A DNA stretch of 64,000 bases, from positions 26,235,667-26,299,666 of the forward strand of contig JBBCBC010000007.1 in assembly GCA_037126765.1 (NCBI GenBank), read 5' to 3'. Shown piece by piece: positions 10,911-22,973 of the stretch. The position numbers and the translations under genes are program-made. Numbering within the stretch: position 1 is the stretch's first letter; the number at the start of each line of letters is the position of its first letter. The notes beneath the pieces are model-generated. The model did no database searches, was not told the DNA's origin, and was given only the letters and a program-made list of their open reading frames with translations. Origin of the DNA: Stenogyne calaminthoides (lineage: Eukaryota > Streptophyta > Magnoliopsida > Lamiales > Lamiaceae).

Positions 10911-12849
10911 TTGAATATAATGACCTGGCCATGAATTGATATAAGATAAAATTCTAATTTTATTATATGCCTAAATTACACTAAACCATTAAACTATCAT
11001 CAAAATTGCACATAAATCACCTTACTATTTTGTGTTGCATTGAACTATACAAATTATCAATATTTTACACAAAAAACCACTTAATTATTCTTTTCAAACC
11101 ACTGCACGTAAAACATAACTGCGTGTTATAGTGTTACAAATCTCAAGTTTCAGTGCAACAAATTGCAAGTTTTTAAAATACACTATAGAGTGCATGATGC
11201 ACCTAGTGAGACTCACTCATAAACTTAAGTTAATACTATTAAATTAAAACACTTTTTGCAAATAAACTCAAACCACTCTCTTTGCACACCAGAATATTAC
11301 TACATTTGCACACCAGAAATACAATACAATGCTAATTAAATCATTTATAAAAAATTCAATCTAACTTTTTTTTTTTCACTGCTAATTTTAAATTTTAATA
11401 ATACTTTTATTTGAAATTTATTTTTTAACACATTACATGATAAGTTAATTGCCTTTTAAGGATTTTAAATTTACATATATATATACATATATAAAAATAA
11501 ATACATATTTGAAATATTAATTTTGTTATTTTTAAAGTATTTATTATTTACCTTAATTATACGATTTGAATCTAAATAATTCTATTTTAGATTATATAAT
11601 TTTTTTTGTTGAATTTTAATACCATTTTATACATTTTAATATTTGTGGTGAATTTAATACATAATTAAAAGTCATACGATTAATTAAATATTTGCACTAC
11701 ACTATATATATATATATATAATCTTTATATATTAATGAAAAATAGTAGTTGAAGAATTAGTATAAATTAATGGGTAGACGAACACAACAAAATTAATTTT
11801 AATTACAATTCATCTCATTGCATAATTTCACGTTTAAAAATTATAAATTCAATAGCACGAGAAAAATACTAGTTACTGGAAGTAAAGAACTCTAGCACTC
11901 ACCAAATCAAACTCCGCCTCTCATAGTGTCGTAGATCTCTCCTGTTGGTCGGTGGGAGGTTTGTCGGTGGTTGAACACTGGTATTTTCTCTTCACCTTCT
12001 TCGCCCCCGTTGATTTCTAATTTGGTAGCTGTGTAAATTTAATTGTGATAATAGAATGTTTGTGTGCATACAATATACATTATGTTGATTTAAATAACAA
12101 AGAATTTAGAGACATATTTTATTTATATAATTTAGAGTCGTATTTTATGTATATCCAGAGAAAGACGAAATTGATTAAAATCAGATCTTATTAAAAAGAA
12201 AAAATAAATCTTTAAACTCTTTGACACTAATAAAAAGTTTTTGTTTACTTAAATGGAAATACTCACTAATGTCTCTTATTAATTCATATTTTCCTATTAA
12301 TGGCCGCACATAAATACTGCTTTAGTATATCCAGATCTCAGTGAAGATTTGAGCTTTTATGGTCCTTTATCGGATTCATTTTTGAAATTTCATCAGTGTT
12401 TATATTAAAGTATGGATTGACAATTTGATTTCTTGAAAGTTATTAGGAATGGATCTCGGGTTGGGATTTAAATTTTTTTGTACATAGATAATTTTATATT
12501 TATGTCTTAAAATCGTAAAATTTTGTCATTTTGGAATATTAGAATTTCGCCTCCTTTACGTAGTAGAAATTTTCGCCCCCTTGTAGAGACGAATTCATGA
12601 TTTTCAATTTGGGGTATTACAAAATAATTTAAATAATATTAATTATTTAATATTTAAAATATTAAGGATCGATACTAAAATATATAATATTATATTATAA
12701 TTACACTTGAATTCATTGAATTTAATTTTTTTTAAAAGTATTCTTTAAATTGGAGTTACACTTTAAAAAGAAAATATACATATTAATTGTATTTTATAAA
12801 AGAAAAATGAAGTGAAGCCCCAAGTGGATTCAAGTAAACCAAAAAATTG
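10911..12849. other. AT-rich intergenic spacer upstream of the decarboxylase
   Basis: No recognisable coding region on either strand. There are short (TA)n runs at about 11704-11720 and 11477-11492. A more GC-balanced patch at 11880-12010 resembles a small gene relic but matches no family I recognise. The proximal promoter of the decarboxylase should lie at the right end. Confidence 0.4.
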
Positions 12850-13079
12850 GGCCTGTTAACAAATCGTAAATCTTTTTTCTTCATTTTCCCGTTTCGGCTG
12901 CCGTCGGCCGCCGCCTCCCATCCGCCACCCGCTCTCTTTCTCCCTCTCTCTTGTCCAATTCCGTTTTCCAGACAAATTTGAGAATTTTATTGTCCAATTA
13001 ACTCTACGGTTCTTCCTTTAACCTCTCTTGCCCGTTGCCGCAGTCTCTTCTTCGCCCGCAACCACGTTGACAGAAGAAG
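12850..13079 (+). other. Probable 5' untranslated exon of the decarboxylase gene
   Basis: A CT-rich leader ('ccctctctcttgtcc') ends at 'gacagaagaag' followed by a good donor, gtaaaa, at 13080. The next exon-like piece is 13343-13355, which ends in the start codon. The upstream limit is a guess. Confidence 0.5.
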
Positions 13080-13352
13080 GTAAAATGATTTTTTGTTTAT
13101 AAAATGTAAAAATATACTATATGGTTTTTAAAAATAAAAATAAAAATTGGGAATAGGTGTAGAGTTGCAACTTGTTAAGCTGAACACTCATCGTAAAAAA
13201 ATATGTAAACATCACTTCTAATAAGTACGATTTCTTCCTTTATTTTCTCACCAATTTCCGGCAATTATCCACCTGCTAACTAGAAAATAGTAAAATTTAA
13301 CTTATTTTGTGCTTGCCTCCGCTCTCCTCTTTGATATTCCAGTTCAATAGAT

Positions 13353-16300
13353 ATGGTGAGTTCAGGCCTCGCGCATTTCATTCATTTTATCATTTGATTT
13401 CTTTGATTCTACACTCTTACTATTATCATACTGTTTTCGCAGAGTTTGAGTCTTAGTAACGGCAATTACTGGAGTTTCAGACTCAGCAGAACACAAAGAC
13501 CTTGTATTTCCCAGGTGAATTCCTAAATCGGAAAAGTGTTATTTTTAATCAGTTTCATTGATTTTCATTTTTGAGTGTAAATTGACTTGTTTCTTGCTAT
13601 CAAGATTTTACCGCTAGTAAATAACTCATATATTTGTCTATTCGGTGCTCAGAATCATACTGAAATTTATATGTATTGCAAATAGTAGGGTACTTATGAA
13701 GGGATAATGGCGGTACCCTGTTTCACTTTTCGTATTTCATAGGTGTTTCACCCTTCTGGATCTTTAACACGTGGACCCAGGGTACGGTGGTTTGTTGAAT
13801 ATTTTTTATTATTCCACATGTCATCCATCCATATTATGGAATCAAAAGAGAACACCAATTATGAAATAGGTGATCTCATTCTGGATAATGGTGTTACTGT
13901 GTTAGTACTTGGGGTTTAGCCTTATCATCAATGTTTATTTTTTGAAAATAAAACAAAATATTTCCAATAGGATATATGAATCATAGATATAATTCATGTA
14001 TATCATACATCAGTTTCTCTTCTTTTTTCAGGAATATGGAGATTTATTCCCTGAAATCTTCTTAATTCAGTAAAGCTTGCCTCTCTATTGTATTATTATC
14101 AATTTATCTATATATTGTTGAATTAATATAATTTCATTCTTATAATGTTTTCATTCACTCAACAAACTAAACATATACATAAATGAGACTCTCAATTTTT
14201 TTTGAACTAAAGTAATGCTTGAATTACAAATTTTAATTACTAGTAAGTTATTTGTGAATTTCAAATGATGCTATGCAAGTAACTATTCTAATATATGCAC
14301 ATAAGATTTGTTATTGTAAGGAGGTGTTTTCATGATGGAGGTTTGTGTTCAACAATTTGTTCCGAGTTTGTTCGAGTGATGTGATATTCGTGTGGTGGAC
14401 CTGGTGGTTCAATTTGCTTTCATCAATAATAAGTGTTAGTAAAAATAAAATATAGTAATTGTTCTCAATGGCTTAGTATATGTGAAAGCAATTAGTAGTT
14501 GTTACTCTTTGCAAGTAGCATCAGTTCACTGATTTCTATACAACAGAAAAAATCAAGTGAAGATCAAAATGATTTATTTGAATCTCTAAATTTCGGTCGA
14601 AGAGATTGAATTATTTAATCTGTTGAAGGCATAAAAGTCTGATGAAATGAATGAGGTTCGCTATTGAAATATCTGATTAATGACAGAAGTCGAGAAAGAG
14701 TTGTAATGGTATTAAGACAGAGGGTAACACTTGTGTGCATTAGTTGCACCGAGCAATTGGTGCATACCTAATACTGTTCAATAGAAACAACTAATATTGT
14801 TCAGTGAAAACAACTAATACTGTTCAATGAAAACACCTAATACTGTTCAGTAAAAAACAACTAATACTATTCAATAAAAAAAAAAAACTAATACTGTTCA
14901 GTGAACACAACTAATGCCATTTAAAAATACACTCCAGTTGCAAGGTGCAACTGACGTATACAAGAATTTTCTTTTTACAAATGAATCTTGCCTCTTTTTA
15001 ACTGATTGAGTATTTATATCATTGGATCAAAAGATTCAATTACGTAAAAGGATGTTTAATACGCATGCATTTCGCAGAAAAGTTTCTACGAATTAGGGAA
15101 CAAGAAAGAACAGAAGGGAGACGCTAAAGTTTTGGAAATTGATGCAAAAGACGACTTTGCCCCTATGGATTCTCACAAAGTCAAGGATAACAGATTCCCT
15201 CCTCTGGTTAGTGCATTAAAAGCTTCAGCAGAAGAAAATGCAGCCAGTTTTCACTTCCCGGGACATAACAGAGGACAAGCAGCTCCTTCTTCGTTGGCCC
15301 ATCTAATTGGTCCAAGACCATTTCTACATGACTTACCAGAACTTCCTGAGCTTGACAATCTTTTCGCTCCTGAGGGACCTATATTAGAAGCCCAAAAACA
15401 GGCAGCAAAAGTTTTTGGAGCATCAGAGACATGGTTTCTTGTTGGTGGGAGTACGTGTGGTGTCCAGGCAGCGATTATGGCAACTTGCTTGCCTGGAGAT
15501 ATTCTCATTCTTCCTCGAAATTCTCATATCTCCGCAATATCTGCAATGGTATTAACTGGCGTGGTGCCCAAGTACATTTTCCCTGAGTACGTCAATGAAT
15601 GGGACATTGCATGTGGCATTACTCCTTCACAGGTGAGTTCGATGAGGTGGTCGCCACCAAGGGTATGTTTGTTTCGGGATGTAGGGGGATTGGGAAAATC
15701 CTGGAAATTGGAATAGTAAAAAGGTCAATTTAGCTTTTGTGTATGTTTGGCTGATAAGATGTAGTAGGGTAGGATTGAGAAAAAGATAGTGCAAAAGTAA
15801 GTAATAGTGAGATTATTATATTGTGAAACATAAAGGTGTGTGTTATTTGGGAATTGAAAAGAATGTAAGAGAGTGTAGCTATTATGATTATAATTTTGGT
15901 GGATTTCTACAAACATGCGTTAGGATTTTGAAAGTAAAATCTTACTTTGCTAGTCCAGAATAAACATACCCAAGTTGTTCGTTTTACATCTTTAATCTAG
16001 TGTACATAATGTTAATTCTACTTGATAATTTGGCTGTTATCAGGTTGAGGAAGCAATCAAAGAACTAGAGATGGAAGGTCTAAAACCAGCGGCTGTTTTG
16101 GTAGTTTCGCCTAGTTATCATGGTATATGCAGTGATATCGGTGCAATCTCAGAGCTATGTCAAAAGAACAAGATTCCTCTAATAGTGGACGAGGCTCATG
16201 GGGCCCACTTCGGCTTCCACCATGAGTTGCCAATATCAGCTCTTGCTCAAGGGGCTGATATTGTCATCCAGTCGACTCACAAGGTACTATGTTCCCTTAC

Positions 16301-17072
16301 ACAGTCATCAATGCTGCATCGATCTGGTACTCTTGTAGATAGAGAGAGGATATGCAGGTGCCTTCAAACGCTTCAAAGCAGTAGCCCGAGTTATTTGTTG
16401 TTAGCTTCGTTAGATGCTGCCACAGCTCAACTAAGCGATAACATGGGCACTATCTTTGATGAATCTATTGAATTAGCTGTTGAAACAAAAAGTAAAATTA
16501 AAGAAATCCCAGGAATCTCAGTCATCGATATTTCAAACTTCCCAAAATTTTGTGCGATCGATCCTTTGAGAATCACTGTTGGTGTGCAACAGCTTGGTCT
16601 TTCTGGCTATGAAGCTGATGATATTTTATACAGGGATTTTGGAGTAGTTTCTGAACTTGTTGGGACCCACTCCATTACGTTGGTTTTTAACCTTGGTACA
16701 AAGAGAGAGCACGCATCCAGACTTGTATTGGGATTGAAGAAAGTAGCAGAAAGGTACTCAGATAGTGATAAATCATCAGCGGAAAGAGGGGTTGATATAA
16801 ATTGCATGAATTGTGGGAAGATGATATTGAGTCCTAGAGATGCCTTTTTTGCTCATAAGAGAAAAGTTAGCATTGAGGATAGCCTTGGTAAAATATGTGG
16901 GGAGCTGATATGTCCTTACCCACCCGGGATTGCGGTGATGATCCCTGGTGAACTTATAACCAAACAAGCCCTTACGTACTTGTTGTATCTTAAAAGTAGT
17001 GGTGCTGCTATCACTGGATCTGCTGATCCTCTCCTTTCTTCCATCCTCATATGTGAGACGGATCTGAATTAA
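13353..17072 (+). CDS. Bacterial-type Orn/Lys/Arg decarboxylase, PLP-dependent, probably plastid-targeted
   Basis: Coding exons: 13353-13355 (ATG alone), 13443-13514, 15078-15632, 16044-17072. All junctions are GT/AG, phase 0, giving 552 residues. Residues 2-25 (MSLSLSNGNYWSFRLSRT...) are Ser/Arg-rich with no acids, like a chloroplast transit peptide. The fold-type I decarboxylase core shows HFPGHNRG (84-91), SETWFLVGGSTCG (141-153), PRNSHISA (171-178), SPSYHG (232-237), IVDEAHGAHFG (257-267) and QSTHK, with the Schiff-base lysine at K290. The C-terminal domain follows, with LICPYPPGI near the end. The family removes CO2 from ornithine, lysine or arginine to give (poly)amines; which substrate is used cannot be told here. 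This is distinct from eukaryotic alanine-racemase-type ornithine decarboxylase. Exons are free of stops, so the gene looks functional. Introns 2 and 3 carry MITEs. Confidence 0.92.
14730..14964. mobile_element. MITE with internal CTAATACTGTTCA repeats, in intron 2
   Basis: The left end 'cttgtgtgcattagttgcacc' and right end 'ggtgcaactgacgtatacaag' are imperfect inverted repeats of about 21 bp. The core is made of about six degenerate 20-25-bp units with 'aactaatactgttca'. The same core word recurs in the elements at 17120-17287 and 49150-49252, so this is a family. No clear target duplication was seen for this copy. Confidence 0.65.
15661..15971. mobile_element. PIF/Harbinger-like MITE in intron 3 of the decarboxylase
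   Basis: It starts GGGTATGTTTGTTT and ends AATAAACATACCC, the same termini as the 6505-6882 element. CAA borders both sides (15658-15660 and, overlapping the end by one base, 15971-15973), a variant of the usual TTA. It lies only 28 bp after the exon 3 splice donor. Its reading frames are non-coding. Confidence 0.8.
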
Positions 17073-17119
17073 ATGTATCTTTCTTACTTGCTACTTACTC
17101 TATTGATTTTGAGTTTGTC

Positions 17120-17287
17120 TTATGTAAAACAGTTTTACCGTACAGCTGGTTCACAACTATATCAACTAATACGTTTTCATGAAACAACTAATATTTTCAA
17201 ACTAATACCTTTTAATGAAACAACTAATACTATTAAAAAATGTACACACAATGTAAGCCAGTTTCACGGTAAAACTGGCTTACATAA
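17120..17287. mobile_element. Mutator-like MITE just after the decarboxylase stop codon
   Basis: The termini TTATGTAAAACAGTTTTACC and (right, inverted) TTATGTAAGCCAGTTTTACC match over about 35 bp with few differences. GAGTTTGTC flanks both ends exactly (17111-17119 and 17288-17296), a nine-base duplication typical of Mutator-type transposition. The core carries the 'caactaatac' words of the family. It begins 48 bp after the stop codon, so it probably lies in the 3' untranslated region and may supply part of the mRNA tail. Confidence 0.88.
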
Positions 17288-17297
17288 GAGTTTGTCT

Positions 17298-18275
17298 TAG
17301 ATTTTTTTTTTTGACCAATTGATGAATTTTAATTCATCTTTCATATGACGATCCCAAAAGAATGTGTATTTGTTCATGTCTTAGCTCCATGTCAAGTTAA
17401 GATTTTCAACTCAATTCTTGTTCACTCTTTGAACACTCAATGATGCTATACATTCATATTTTAGTTTCCATCTCAAGGCGCTTAAGTCATAATATTGATG
17501 TTTGACTACTCTATTAACACACATTTTTATTAGATATTGTTGATGTCATTGCATACATTTTTGTTTTGACACTACTGGTATATGGAATGAAATATCTTAA
17601 GTATGTAATATCGCAATGCCGCCTTATGTCGTGGATTCACCGGATTCACCTTTCATCGCCCTTTATCGCATATCTTCTCCATCAAATAGGTGAGTTTATA
17701 TCTCATATCTTAACTATGTTCTGCTGTGTTGTTCTGGCATATATTTTTTATCTCTGTTCTTCTGCAGGTCATTGTGTGACCCTGTTTTTTAATTGGGTTC
17801 TGAAACTTTCATTTCAAGTGTAATTTGATGATGTTATGAATAATATTACATATGCAAACCTGATGCTGGGGAATTTGAAGCTTACGGAGCATCTTTTAGA
17901 ATATCCCACACCACACCCACTTGTAAGTATTCAAATTATTACAAGATTTTGCACAAATGAGTAAATTGAAATGGTGAGTTTACCTTTTTTCTTGTTTTTG
18001 AGATGAGAATTCTTATATTTAGCTATAGTTCTTAAATATTCGATTAGATATTGATTGTTTGCTTTGGAGATAATGCTTCAATATGTTTTACTATTGGTTT
18101 ATTTTTCATCGTCACATTGACTGCTCTTGACTGATCTCTGAAATTGCCCAAGTCTGAAAATGTAGTCACCTTATTATTGTTGTTTCTCTTGACCTTTTTG
18201 AAGTGGATTAATTTTTAATATAGTCGGTTTCAATCTTCATCTTCATTTATTTTAGACTAAAACTCATATGAAAAA
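17298..18275. other. Spacer downstream of the decarboxylase; no gene recognised
   Basis: Short open stretches around 17566-17823 and 17840-17925 have splice-like borders ('aaatag|gtgag', 'tctgcag|gtcatt', 'acttg|taagt') but match no family I know. They may be a non-coding transcript or an old gene relic. Confidence 0.3.
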
Positions 18276-18403
18276 GTCTCATGCATGAGACGCGGTGCAA
18301 CCAAACACAAATCACACCCACCCACCCCTCCCAAAGTGTTAAAGCGTCAATGCCCAACTTATGTCCCGTCTCACCGTGAGACGGTCTCATGCAAGTGTGT
18401 CTC
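18276..18403. repeat. Dispersed repeat, copy 1 (GAGACGGTCTCATGCAAG family)
   Basis: It begins 'gtctcatgcatgagacgcgg' and ends 'gtgagacggtctcatgcaag'; the body 'caaatcacacccacc' and 'ccaaagtgt' is shared with the copy at 22058-22178. The inverted 'gtctcatgca' words at both ends suggest a MITE. Confidence 0.75.
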
Positions 18404-19173
18404 TTTATTTTAAGGTAAGCGTGCTAATTTATTTTGCCAAAGCAGATTTTTGCTCTAGTTAAATTCGACGTTACAGTTTTTTTTTTATTTTTTATCAAAG
18501 CTAATACATATTAAAGGAGTTGGAGAAGAAGATGAAAGAGAGTTCTAAGGCAACATATGGAGGAATGACTAGTTCTGCCAAATTGAGTTAAAGCTGAGAA
18601 GGTTTTTCTGAAGAGAAGTTTGGTTCCCAACTCAACATTATTGCACCGGCCCAAGTTTTACCATAGTACTGATTTGAAGTGGTAGTTTTGTTGTTTAATG
18701 ATGTCGTCTGATGATTTTTTTTTTCCTATTAACTGCAAAAATTCTTTCAGGGCATAGACGATCATTTTTTACTTGATTTTTTAAAGCATTTTATGGATTT
18801 ATTTCTTGAATTCAGAAATATGGTGTTTTTTTAGCATATCTATACTAGTTTGTATTCAAACATCAAAGTCTCATTTGCAATTGGTTAGATTCGTGCACTC
18901 TCCAACTTTACCCATATATTCACATAACATGTTTAATATATTAAATTAGTCAATTTTTTTAAATGAGTCATTTAGTTGCATAAGTATATGGTGCACTTGG
19001 GTGTACAAGAGACCCATTCCATATTTAGAGTTTTATTTATTTTTTGCATTTTAGTATTGATTGAACGTGTTATATGTCTAATTTATTATTTATAAAAAAT
19101 ATTTAATTAGGTGGATTGGGCACCCCAATGTGCTCAAACACAATTGAGAAATGATTACAAGTATTTTTAAATG

Positions 19174-20455
19174 AACCAGTATTTGAACCCGTGCGATGTA
19201 CGGTTATGAAGTATTAATCTCTAAAAAAAAATTAAAATTAATATAAAATAAACACATTTATTATTGCTGAAAAATTTAAATAAAAATTTAGGGTTGTAGG
19301 TAAAAGAGATAAGAGAAATAAATTAATATTAAACTAATCTTTTTCAATCTTGACTTTGATCAATGTATCTTTTTTTTATTATGAAATTTCTATATCATTG
19401 TTGAAATTAGAGACAAAATTTTCTTTCGCACAAATAATGCTTATAAAATTCAAATTTATGAAATTTAGAATTTAACATATAAGGTTGAAATTCTTTATTT
19501 TTTTAAAAAAATATTTAAATGTAAAGTTTAGATTAAATTTAAAATGAAATATTCTACATATTTTTTTTAAAAAAATTCCTAATCTGTTATAATTAGTTAA
19601 TATTTATTTCATACATATTTATGCACAAGATTTTCCCATATTTCAAAGATTTGTTCCCAATTTAACATTAGTGTTTGTGAAAATATTCTACATATTTTTT
19701 TCAAAGATTTTTCTCAATTCATTATAATTTGTTAATATTTATTCCATACATATTTATTTCAAAGATTCTTCCCAATTGATTATAATTTATTTAAAATTTT
19801 TATTTCTCAATTTAACATTGGAGTTTGTGAAAATATATTATATATTTTTTTCAAAGATCACAATTAAACATTAGAGTTTGTCCCAATTTAAAATTAGTAT
19901 TGTGGAAATATTCTACATATTTTTTTCAAAGATTTTTTTCAATCAATTATAATTTATTAATATTTATTTCAAATCTAATGCAAAGATTTTTTGAGAAATC
20001 AATAGATTTGATCATGATTTGTGTATATTTTTTACATGGAAAGTTTCACATCCTTATTATTTATTGATATTTATTTCAAATATTTTTCTCAATCTATTAT
20101 TATTTGTTAATATTTTTTTCAAATATTCGTTTCCCAATTTAGCAATTATTTTTTAGGGAAAATTCAATGGTTTCCAAATTTGGGGTTTCTGCTAGATTTG
20201 ATCATAATTTGTGAATATTTTTTATATAGAGAGTTTCCCATCATTATTATTTATTAATATTTATTTCAAAGATTTCTCTCAATCAAATATTATTTATTAA
20301 TATTTTTTTTAAATATTCATTTTTCAATTTAGCAATTATGTTTGGTGGAAAAATTTAATGATTTTCAAATTGGGACGATTTCTGCATATATATATATATA
20401 TAAATTTGAGATAGATACAAGTAAAAATTCTCCTGTGTTATAAATACACTAGTTA
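19174..20455 (-). mobile_element. Possible non-autonomous Helitron
   Basis: Read on the minus strand, the left border shows a hairpin-like CCGTACATCGCACGG followed 12 bases later by CTGG and then T, which is the CTRR-type 3' end expected of a Helitron. The body is AT-rich non-coding DNA with internal tandem repeats, common in such elements. A convincing 5' TC end was not found; the right limit is a guess near 'ttataaatacactag'. Confidence 0.3.
20004..20385. repeat. Two tandem units of about 190 bp plus older partial units
   Basis: The block running from 'tagatttgatcat' to 'tttctgc' occurs twice (about 20004-20190 and 20192-20385), with the same order of 'aatatttatttcaaa', 'tttctctcaatc', 'caatttagcaatta' and 'tttccaaattt'. 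Shorter diverged pieces of the same pattern extend left to about 19600. Confidence 0.75.
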
Positions 20456-20679
20456 CGCCAGTATTTGTTTACCTACCAAAATACTTGTGCTGGTGAAATG
20501 ATTAGCGAACTTAGCTAGACAAATTCCTTCATTTTATGGAAGACTTCCTCAAAATAAATATATAGATTTTTTGGTTAGTGCAAATATTGTTTGTTTATCA
20601 AAATGTATGTATTTATAAGATATATATTCAAATTTTAATAATTATACCGAAAGAGTCCCATTTTGCACAAAAATATACC

Positions 20680-21540
20680 AAGAGGAATAAAAGTAGGGAG
20701 TTAAAATAGATAAAATTAAGCACTTATCAAATTCCCTCACACTTAGACTTTGAGCGTCCTCGAGCAAAACAACAACAAAAATCATTTAAAATGTTTAAGA
20801 GGAATAGCATGCAAGTAATGAAACAATAAACCATCATAACTCATAACATTTCATGAACAAAGAAAACTTTAGCTCTTGTGTCTTGCTAACCAAATCTTCA
20901 CAAGAAAAATAGAGTAGATTAAGCAGGTAGACTCTCACAAGGATAGTTCACACAACTCTCAAGTATTTAAAATGGATAAGTGTTTCGCTCAAGTTCTTTA
21001 CATATACTTGACCCACCATATTTGTTTTCTCCATTCTTAGCCACTAAGTTCACATACACGCCATTAATCAAAAGGTCTTTTCAAGGTTAAGGAAGAAGAG
21101 GTTTAAGTGTTCTTTTTCTGTAAGGATTTGGAGGTATTTTGTGAAGATATATAGAATGTGGCAAATATGGGATTTAGTAGAGCAAAAGAGCACTTTGTCA
21201 ACACCTCCAAACTCTTCCACATTTTTTTCTTTTCTCCTTCCTTATTTCCTCCCTGAGCCATGATCGACCAAGATAGGTGCATCTTATGCTCCATCCTACC
21301 TTGGTACAAGGTTAATGGTCATTAAGACTCACCCCTTGCTTCCCACATCGGTACCTCGGGGTTTTTTTTTTTCCACAATTCTTTTGTTCTGATTTTTCTT
21401 CTTCAACTTTTCTCTCTTTTTTTTTTCCTTTCCGCACTCTCTTTTTCTTCCTTTCTTTTTCTACCACTTCCTCCAGCTTCTACTACCACTAATCCCAGGG
21501 TTTAAAGGTAAATAGATTGTTTGGTTAAAAACGCATGAAT
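20680..21540. repeat. Non-coding retrotransposon-like repeat fragment
   Basis: The stretch 'attccctcacacttagacttt gagcgtcctcgagca' followed by lists of short repeated phrases resembles the non-coding part of plant LTR elements and parallels 60220-60690 ('cccccaaacttacaacgttgcttgtccccaagca'). No frame encodes a recognisable protein. Element ends were not found. Confidence 0.4.
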
Positions 21541-21904
21541 GAGACAAGAAAAACAAAGGTTCTGGTTTTGTGGTTATGAATTTGAATGCCTTGATCATCT
21601 TAATGTCAAATGTATGCAAAAGTGTGGCCCTGAGGAGAATAGTGCAAGTTCTGAAGATACAAATATATCAAGAAACCACACAAGAAAGAAAAATTTGACT
21701 GGATATGATGCATCAGTCTATATGGCTCAAAATCTCGCCAGCTTTTTGTCTACCATGCTCAAGTCACTCATATTCTTAATGCAAAAACTTTGCTAGCTAA
21801 TTACAAGAACAAAGTTCACTTATTCAATCATGTCAAAAAGTTACTCAAGTAGATTGGTTCTTACTCACGGTTATCCAACCTAAACACTTCATAAATGGAG
21901 TGTG

Positions 21905-21966
21905 CATAAGATTAATGGACGGACAAATAAGACAAGTGTGTATAAGATTGGTGGACGGAGGGAGTA
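21905..21966. mobile_element. Truncated Stowaway-like MITE end
   Basis: It ends in GGTGGACGGAGGGAGTA followed by TA, the familiar right terminus of plant Stowaway (Tc1/mariner) MITEs. The same word appears imperfectly 41 bp earlier ('aatggacggacaaa'). The opposite end is missing. Confidence 0.5.
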
Positions 21967-22057
21967 TAATGTAAGCATGTAACTATTTTTAAATCCATCA
22001 ACTCAAAAAAATAAAAAATATAGATCAATAATTTAAAAGAAGACAAAAAATTCATAT

Positions 22058-22178
22058 TCATGCATGACACGGGGTACAACCTAGCACAAATCACACCCAC
22101 CTCTTCCAAAGTGTCAAAACGTTAATGTCCAATTTATACCCCGTCTTACCATGAGACGGTCTCATGCAAGTGTTCCTC
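22058..22178. repeat. Dispersed repeat, copy 2 (GAGACGGTCTCATGCAAG family)
   Basis: It shares 'caaatcacacccacc', 'tccaaagtgt', and 'tgagacggtctcatgcaagtg' with the copy at 18276-18403, in the same order and orientation. Confidence 0.75.
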
Positions 22179-22375
22179 TTAAAAGAAAATGCATACATTA
22201 AAGGTATAAAAATAATATTTTTTAAAAATGTAGAACATGAAAGAAGAAATGAAAGTAAAAGGGGTACATTTGGTAAAAAGGATTAAAAATGTAGAACATG
22301 AAAGAAGAAATGAAAATAAAAGGGAAAAAATTGCAAATACAGTGTACATTTGATAAAAAGGATAAAAATATATTT

Positions 22376-22455
22376 GGGGATCAGGAATCGATCCCGCAAC
22401 CTCTAGATCCAAAGATTTTCAAACAGTTAAGGTAACCGACTCGGCTAGCATACAA
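22376..22455 (-). repeat. tRNA-derived sequence (SINE head or tRNA relic)
   Basis: On the minus strand TAGCCGAGTCGG (22447-22436) fits an RNA polymerase III A box and GGATCGATTCC (22394-22384) fits a B box. The spacing is about 40 bases, as in a tRNA with a normal or slightly long variable region. The acceptor stem does not pair well, so it is not a working tRNA gene. Confidence 0.5.
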
Positions 22456-22511
22456 CTTTCTACACAACGCAATCTTTCTATTCATGTATATATATATGTA
22501 AAAGAAAAATC

Positions 22512-22574
22512 GGGGGCCTCACCAGAAAGGGGCCCTGTACGGCGGCACCACCCGCGCCGCCCGGGGCCTCCTCT
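22512..22574. mobile_element. GC-rich terminal fragment related to the 7046-7662 element
   Basis: 'ggggccctgtacggcggcac' and 'gcgccgcccggggcc' parallel the right end of the element at 7046-7662. The left partner end was not found; it may be a truncated copy. Confidence 0.55.
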
Positions 22575-22746
22575 AAGTGGAGCAATTTTATATCTTTTGA
22601 CCATGAAATTTGAAATTATATGTTGTAACATAAAAAAACTAAAACTTTGACATACTCTGATGAATATCCGACGGAGTGTAAGATAGTCAGCCCGAGTGAT
22701 GGAGTGGCGAAATGTAGGGAAGAAACATCTCTGAGTACTAGAAAAA

Positions 22747-22790
<44 letters not shown>

Positions 22791-22973
22791 TATATGCACT
22801 ATAATAAAAATGTTCAATCTCACATAATTAACCTGATAACTCGCTTTATACAAATCTCAGCTCAACTGCTCAACCCATAAATTCAATCTAAATTAAAAAT
22901 TAAAAGAAAATCCAAATTCATATCAAATAATCATCATTATCATAATATATGACAAGGAGGGTAGGGACGGATC

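Noticed and set aside
15251..15508. 85-codon minus-strand frame inside the decarboxylase exon
   Set aside because: It is the antisense shadow of a well-supported coding exon.
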